A stretch of DNA of 11,300 nt, from positions 1 to 11,300 of the forward strand of contig DBLW01000205.1 of the NCBI GenBank assembly GCA_002298075.1, in the 5' to 3' direction. A program made the position numbers and the translations under genes. Numbering within the stretch: position 1 is the stretch's first letter; each line of letters starts with the position of its first letter. Source of the stretch: Bacteroidales bacterium UBA714. Lineage in GTDB: Bacteria > Bacteroidota > Bacteroidia > Bacteroidales > UBA932. Below are positions 7,376 to 11,300 of the stretch, piece by piece. The notes under the pieces were generated by a model. It saw only the letters and a list, made by a program, of their open reading frames with translations, was not told the origin of the DNA and ran no database searches.

Positions 7376-8518
7376 ATGAAAATCAAGAATTCAATCATAT
7401 TCCTGGCATCGGCCGCATTTGCGGCAGGTTGCGCCAATGTGGCTGAGCCATACGACGCCATATTCATGACGGATGCCCAGAGCACTCCGGACAAGACCAT
7501 CACCATTGACACGCCGCCTGACGGGACATCATTTACCGTGATGTCTTCAGTAAAGGCGACAGAGGACATCAGCATCGAGCTTGAAATCCGCGAAGACCTC
7601 ATTGATGGCTTCAATGCCAAATACGGGAAAAATTATCAGATGGCTCCGGAAGGAAGCTTCACGCTCAGTTCCTACTCAACTGCCATCCTCGCGGGACACA
7701 ACCTGTCAGAAGCAGTCGACGTGACAGTCACCACAATGGATGACTTTGCGGAAGGAGTGACATACTGCATTCCCGTCAGCATCAAGTCAGTAAGCGCGAT
7801 GCGCGTTCTTGAACCGTCAAGGACACTTTTCATTGTCCTCAAGACTCCAGTCATAAGCAAGGCCATCTACCTCGGCTACAACAAATACACAGTACCTTCA
7901 TTCCAGCAGGACGAAAACCTTGCCGCTATTCCGCAGGTCACTCTCGAGTCAAGGGTATTAGTGGACCACTTCCAGTCAAGCGACCCTTACATCAGCTCAA
8001 TAATGGGTATCGAGGGCATGTGCGGAGTGCGTTTCGGAGACGTGAAAATTCCTAACAACTGTGTGCAGATTTGCCACGCCTCATATCAGCCGGCCGCAAC
8101 CGACAAGCTTTGCGAAACAGGCAGATGGTATCACATAGCCGCCGTATGGACAGGTTCCACATGGGACATCTACATCGATGGGCAATATGTGACCGGCACC
8201 CAGACTGCAGGCGAGACCATTGACCTGACAAGCGACAACTCAGGTGGCTTCCAGATCGGTGCGTCATACGGCGGAGGACGCTACCTCTACGGATATATCG
8301 CAGAGGTTAGAGTCTGGACGAGAGCGCTGAGCCAGTCCGAGATAGCCAACAACATGAACTATGTCGATCCTTCGTCAGACGGGCTGCTCGCCTACTGGAG
8401 AATGAACAGGTATGAGTCCCGTAACGGAAAGAACTACGTTCCGGACGAGACCGGACATGGATATGAGGCTGTCGGAACGAGCGCCAATCCGACAATGATT
8501 GACACCAAATGGATGTAA
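7376..8518 (+). CDS. DUF1735 + LamG-like lipoprotein, putative surface glycan-binding protein
   Basis: Likely non-catalytic surface protein that holds glycan for the GH18 enzyme and the SusCD pair. It has 380 residues. The signal peptide ends AFAAGC (Cys19). About residues 25-155 match the DUF1735 / BT_3987-like N-terminal domain: the N-terminal IFMTDAQ segment, paired beta-strand blocks, EGVTYCIPVSI and the terminal FIVLKTP. This domain is known from GH18-linked PUL proteins. About residues 165-375 form a concanavalin A-like LamG jelly roll, recognised by GRWYHIAAVWTGSTWDIYIDGQ (split at 249-270), GGFQIGAS, GYIAEVRVWTRALSQSEI (306-323) and DGLLAYWRMN. It starts 20 bases after the GH18 stop and is the last gene before a terminator. 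The carbohydrate ligand cannot be read from the sequence. Binding is inferred from fold and neighbours. Confidence 0.9.
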   Translation: MKIKNSIIFLASAAFAAGCANVAEPYDAIFMTDAQSTPDKTITIDTPPDGTSFTVMSSVKATEDISIELEIREDLIDGFNAKYGKNYQMAPEGSFTLSSYSTAILAGHNLSEAVDVTVTTMDDFAEGVTYCIPVSIKSVSAMRVLEPSRTLFIVLKTPVISKAIYLGYNKYTVPSFQQDENLAAIPQVTLESRVLVDHFQSSDPYISSIMGIEGMCGVRFGDVKIPNNCVQICHASYQPAATDKLCETGRWYHIAAVWTGSTWDIYIDGQYVTGTQTAGETIDLTSDNSGGFQIGASYGGGRYLYGYIAEVRVWTRALSQSEIANNMNYVDPSSDGLLAYWRMNRYESRNGKNYVPDETGHGYEAVGTSANPTMIDTKWM

Positions 8519-8550
8519 AGACAGTTTCATGAAAGCTTTGGAAAGATGTG

Positions 8551-8588
8551 CTGGGCCCCCTTTGCGGGACCCGGCCCTTTCCTTTTTT
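8551..8588 (+). terminator. Intrinsic terminator of the SusC-LamG operon
   Basis: A GC-rich stem, GGGCC at 8553-8557 with GGCCC at 8573-8577, has inner CCC and GGG runs that can pair further (CCC-TTTGC-GGG). It is followed at once by TTTCCTTTTTT (8578-8588). It lies 32 bases after the stop codon of the DUF1735-LamG gene, as expected for the end of the operon. GGAAAG at 8540-8545 could extend the base of the stem against CTTTCC, with an asymmetric bulge. Confidence 0.8.
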
Positions 8589-8612
8589 AAAAGTTTTATA
8601 AATTTGCGCCCT
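8578..8612 (+). promoter_or_regulatory. Possible sigma-ABfr-type promoter for the ECF sigma gene
   Basis: TAAATTTG at 8599-8606 matches the Bacteroidetes -7 consensus TAnnTTTG exactly. A good -33 TTTG is missing at the usual 19-21 base spacing; only TTTC at 8578-8581 (17-base spacing) or the T run of the terminator is available. Transcription would start near 8612 and leave a leader of about 70 bases before the ATG at 8682. The leader can fold an imperfect hairpin (GGAACCAG 8621-8628 with CTGTTTCC 8642-8649, one mismatch). The terminator T tract overlaps the upstream half of this promoter. Confidence 0.35.
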
Positions 8613-8681
8613 CAACGCAAGGAACCAGTCTTTATTGACAGCTGTTTCCAAGGCGCAATAAATTTATCATAAAAGGGAATC

Positions 8682-9221
8682 ATGCAATTGACAGCGGAAG
8701 CTTTCGGGAGACTTTTTCTCGAGTGCAGGAGCAGTTTCGAGAATATTGCCTTTTCCTACATCAACGACTCCGATGCCGCAAAGGACATTGTTACGGACAG
8801 TTTCATGTATCTTTGGGAGCACCGGGAGACACTGGAGGGGGAAGACAATATCAAGGGCTACCTGTACATGTGTGTCCGTGCCCGATGCATATCCCATCTG
8901 CGCAAGCAGCAGACTCTCCTCAAGGCCAAGAACGAATTGTCGGACGAAGCCAGGTGGAGAATAGAGACAAGTCTGGGCGCATTGTCGGACAGCGGGCTTT
9001 CAGACCGTCTCTACCGCGAGGAAATCCTGCAAATATTCAACAACGAGCTGGTCAGGATGCCGAAACTGACCAAGGACATTTTCCTGGCAAGCCGAGAGGA
9101 AGAGATGACATATATGCAAATTGCGGCAAGATTCAATGTATCCCGCCGCAAAGTCACCTCGGAAATCCAGCGTGCCCTCAAACTCCTCCGCCGCTCCCTC
9201 AAAGACTATCTCTGCAAATAA
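8682..9221 (+). CDS. ECF-type RNA polymerase sigma-70 factor, no adjacent anti-sigma gene
   Basis: Alternative sigma factor that would direct RNA polymerase to a small set of promoters. It has 179 residues, the normal size of the Bacteroidetes ECF family. About residues 13-78 are sigma region 2 (FENIAFSYINDSDAAKDIVTDSF, split here, then YLWEHRE and NIKGYLYMCVRARCISHLRK). About 115-175 are region 4 with a helix-turn-helix at roughly 142-165 (MTYMQIAARFNVSRRKVTSEI) and the tail LKLLRRSLKDYL. The recognition helix reads RRKVTSEIQRAL rather than the more common KTVExHIxxAL, so its promoter preference may differ. The gene has its own promoter-like element and follows the terminator of the PUL operon. 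Directly downstream is a convergent gene, not a FecR, so it is solo here. It might serve a distant locus, or the PUL to its left if no sigma gene precedes that FecR. Confidence 0.93.
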   Translation: MQLTAEAFGRLFLECRSSFENIAFSYINDSDAAKDIVTDSFMYLWEHRETLEGEDNIKGYLYMCVRARCISHLRKQQTLLKAKNELSDEARWRIETSLGALSDSGLSDRLYREEILQIFNNELVRMPKLTKDIFLASREEEMTYMQIAARFNVSRRKVTSEIQRALKLLRRSLKDYLCK

Positions 9222-9498
9222 GACTGAGGATTATCGTCCTTTCTGCCGTTTTTTGTTTCTGTTTATGATTTCGAGTTCTGCGCCGGTGGTGAATTTCGGT
9301 TTTTGAAAGGATGACGGACATCTCATTGAAATAACCCAGTTCCACTACTATCTTGCAAAAAGACTCCAATGAGATTTTGCCGGTCTTCTCAAACCGCTCC
9401 AAAGTAGGGGCAGGTATCCCCGTCATTTCCGAAAATGTCCGTCTGCTATATCCCTTTTCAAGCCGCCTTGCCTTGCAGTTCCTTGCCATAAGCTCCAT
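9199..9498 (-). CDS. HipB-like XRE helix-turn-helix protein with apparent 1-base frameshift
   Basis: Small DNA-binding protein of the kind that pairs with HipA-type kinases. The raw frame gives 99 residues. Residues 1-63 look normal: MARNCKARRLEKGYSRRTFS, then EMTGIPAPTLERFEKTG (the helix-turn-helix) and KISLESFCKIVVELGY. After SVILSK (61-66) the raw frame turns into a basic, unnatural tail that runs over the end of the convergent sigma gene. If one A is removed from the A5 run (plus-strand T run 9300-9304), the frame continues as SKPKFTT and GAELEIINRNKKRQKGR and stops at 9231-9233. This is the tail expected for such HipB-like proteins, gives 88 residues, and ends the overlap with the sigma gene. 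So this is either a pseudogene, a slippage-prone gene, or a sequencing error. The start may be the ATG at 9498 or at 9489. No hipA follows; downstream lies the convergent sigma gene. The GH3 gene precedes it on the same strand with a 62-base gap. Confidence 0.8.
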   Translation of the reverse strand: MELMARNCKARRLEKGYSRRTFSEMTGIPAPTLERFEKTGKISLESFCKIVVELGYFNEMSVILSKTEIHHRRRTRNHKQKQKTAERTIILSLICRDSL

Positions 9499-9560
9499 AA
9501 GTTGCTCAGGCCGTCTCGGCCCACTTTTCCATTTGGCACATCACCATCAGCACAAAAACG

Positions 9561-11300
9561 TCAGCGCACCTCAAAACGGGCCGTCGTGCGTATATCCGTA
9601 GAAGAAGAACCGACATACACAGTGAAGCTGCCCTTCTCAAGCACCCAGTTCCCGGAAGCCGTGTCATAGAACTTCAGCATATCCGGAGTGACCGTAAAGT
9701 TGACAGTCCGTGTCTCCCCCGGCTCAAGCGCAACCTTGCGGAAACCCTTGAGTTCCCTCACCGGACGCTCAACAGAAGACTCGTCATCACCGATATAGAG
9801 CTGCACGACCTCCTTTCCTGCAACCTGGCCGACATTCGTAACATCAACAGACACCTGAACATCAGCACCGGAACGGACTACGGATTTTGAGCACTTCGCG
9901 CCGCCATAGCTGAAATCTGTGTAGCTCAGGCCATGTCCGAACGCAAAGAGAGGCTTCACCTGCATCTTGTCGGCCCAGCGGTAGCCCACATAGATTCCCT
10001 CCTTATACTCGACACTGACGGCAGACGGGTCATATGCCCCGAGAGCATGCGCACCGTTGTCCTCCAGCTTTGCAGGGAAAGTAAAAGGCAACTTTCCTGA
10101 AGGATTAACCTTGCCGAAAAGAACATCCGCAAGAGCATTTCCGGCCTCAGAGCCTCCGAACCACGCCTCGACAATTCCGTTGACCTCATCGGCCCAAGGC
10201 ATGGCCACGGCATTTCCGGAAATTATCACGACCACAAGATTAGGATTAACCTTTGCCAAGGCCGATATAACCTTATCCTGGGCATACGGAAGTTCCAGGC
10301 CGAGACGGTCAGAATCCTCGCAGTCTTGATGGGCCGACTTGTTGAGGCCGCCCACAAAAATCACGGCATCAGAAGAAGCCGCCAAAGCGACTGCATCGGC
10401 TGTCAGCTGACTCTCAGAACGGCTCTCCGAAAGATCCTGCCCGGTCACCACACCGTTATAGTCACCCGAAACATCGCCCACATAGCCACGTTCATACACG
10501 ATTTCCGCCTTATCCCCGGCTGCGGCAATGATACCCTCAAGCGGAGTACACTCATGCTGCACCTTAAGAGAAGACGAACCTCCGCCGACAGTCATCATCT
10601 TTATCGCATTCTCCCCTATCACGGCGATGCGGCATGAAGAAGAAAGGTCCAGAGGAAGCACTCCCCCGTCATTTTTCAGAAGCACGATGCCCTCTCCGGC
10701 AATACGGCGGGCCGCGTCATAATGCTCCGGAGAACAGAGTGACCCGAAAGGCTTGCGGGTATTCATGGCAGTACGGAAAATCAGCCTGAGCACCCTGCGG
10801 ACCTTGTCATCAAGAACCTCCATGGAAGCCTCACCGCTGCGCAGCCTTGCAAGATAAGGGTCCGCGAGATAATAGGCGTCATAAGTATTTGACGTCTCGC
10901 CCCTCAGTCCGTTGGTCCATGTGCCGAACTCAAGGTCAAGCCCGTTGGAAATGGACCCCGCAGTGTCATGCGTGCCTCCCCAGTCCGAAATCACAGCTCC
11001 GTCAAAGCCCCAGTCCTGCTTCAGAATCCCGTTCAGCATGTATTCGTTATGGCACAGGTGCTGCCCGCGATACAGATTGTACGCTCCCATCACAGACCAG
11101 GCCCCGCCCTCCTGCACTGCGGCCTTGAATGCAGGAAGATATATCTCATGCAGAGTCCTGTCATCAACCACGGCATCATACTCATGCCTCTTCGCCTCCT
11201 GATTGTTAAGTGCGAAATGCTTCACGCACACGGCCACTCCGTTTTCCTGCACCTGCTGCACATACGGAACGACCATCTTCGACGCGAGATAAGGGTCCTC
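9561..11300 (-). CDS. Glycoside hydrolase family 3 enzyme, beta-glucosidase-like (5' partial)
   Basis: Exo-acting glycosidase that releases sugar units from non-reducing ends. The exact substrate (beta-glucoside, xyloside or other) is not readable. The frame is open to the right edge, starting EDPYLASKMVVPYVQQVQ, so the N-terminus with any signal peptide is missing; 579 residues are visible. In order they show the GH3 N-terminal barrel with VAVCVKHFALNNQE (about 22-35) and the nucleophile motif GFDGAVISDWGGTHD, whose Asp (visible residue 106, bases 10983-10985) is the expected catalytic nucleophile. The GH3 C-terminal domain follows (GGGSSSLKVQHECTPLEGI, GNAVAMPWADEVNGIVEAWFGG, PSGKLPFTFP, FAFGHGLSYT). 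Last comes a fibronectin-III-like domain (NVGQVAGKEVVQLYIGDD, VRELKGFRKVALEPGE). No PA14 insertion is seen. It is transcribed away from the PUL, with a 62-base gap to the HipB-like gene. Confidence 0.95.
   Translation of the reverse strand, partial: EDPYLASKMVVPYVQQVQENGVAVCVKHFALNNQEAKRHEYDAVVDDRTLHEIYLPAFKAAVQEGGAWSVMGAYNLYRGQHLCHNEYMLNGILKQDWGFDGAVISDWGGTHDTAGSISNGLDLEFGTWTNGLRGETSNTYDAYYLADPYLARLRSGEASMEVLDDKVRRVLRLIFRTAMNTRKPFGSLCSPEHYDAARRIAGEGIVLLKNDGGVLPLDLSSSCRIAVIGENAIKMMTVGGGSSSLKVQHECTPLEGIIAAAGDKAEIVYERGYVGDVSGDYNGVVTGQDLSESRSESQLTADAVALAASSDAVIFVGGLNKSAHQDCEDSDRLGLELPYAQDKVISALAKVNPNLVVVIISGNAVAMPWADEVNGIVEAWFGGSEAGNALADVLFGKVNPSGKLPFTFPAKLEDNGAHALGAYDPSAVSVEYKEGIYVGYRWADKMQVKPLFAFGHGLSYTDFSYGGAKCSKSVVRSGADVQVSVDVTNVGQVAGKEVVQLYIGDDESSVERPVRELKGFRKVALEPGETRTVNFTVTPDMLKFYDTASGNWVLEKGSFTVYVGSSSTDIRTTARFEVR

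Noticed and set aside
9226..9256. Possible bidirectional terminator between the convergent sigma and HTH genes (AGGA-TTATCG-TCCT plus the T run at 9249-9254).
   Set aside because: The stem has only four to five pairs and the T run is 10 bases away. The sequence also encodes the end of the corrected HTH protein, so support is too weak.
8723..9268. Second plus-strand open frame of 181 codons overlapping the sigma factor gene.
   Set aside because: It is a shifted frame within a clear ECF sigma gene. Its product is Pro/Gln/Arg-rich with no domain, as expected for a shadow frame.

Overview
The window looks like a chromosomal piece of a Bacteroidales genome. The evidence is a FecR/SusC/SusD module, lipoproteins with short signal peptides, almost no Shine-Dalgarno sequences, and a promoter element resembling TAnnTTTG. 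GC content is moderate. Genus cannot be read from the sequence; a gut or host-associated Bacteroidales is the best guess.

Left part (1-8518, plus strand): a polysaccharide utilization locus (PUL). It opens with an anti-sigma factor of the FecR type, cut by the left edge. A 390-base non-coding leader follows that is very poor in T and carries degenerate direct repeats. Then come four tightly spaced genes: a SusC-type TonB-dependent transporter with an N-terminal STN signalling domain, a SusD-like binding lipoprotein, a GH18 lipoprotein with an intact DGIDIDYE catalytic motif, and a DUF1735 + LamG-like lipoprotein. A GC-rich hairpin with a T tract closes the unit. Gene content and order resemble Bacteroides loci that release and import N-glycans. 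The likely scheme is that GH18 cuts a glycan (probably an N-glycan chitobiose core) at the cell surface, the LamG and SusD proteins hold it, SusC imports it, and the STN domain reports to FecR and an ECF sigma factor that should lie just outside the left edge.

Middle (8519-9498): a second ECF sigma factor gene with its own promoter-like element and no anti-sigma partner beside it. Facing it is a small HipB-like helix-turn-helix gene. The frame of this gene is broken by what looks like one extra base in an A5 run; removing one A restores the expected C-terminal tail and an 88-residue product.

Right part (9561-11300, minus strand): the C-terminal 579 residues of a GH3 glycosidase with GH3 N, GH3 C and fibronectin-III-like domains, cut by the right edge. 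It is transcribed away from the PUL and is not obviously part of it.

I did not find a convincing new system. The points most worth a second look are the frameshifted HipB-like gene, the T-poor repeat-bearing leader before SusC, a perfect 19-bp inverted repeat inside the first codons of SusC, and the solo ECF sigma factor.
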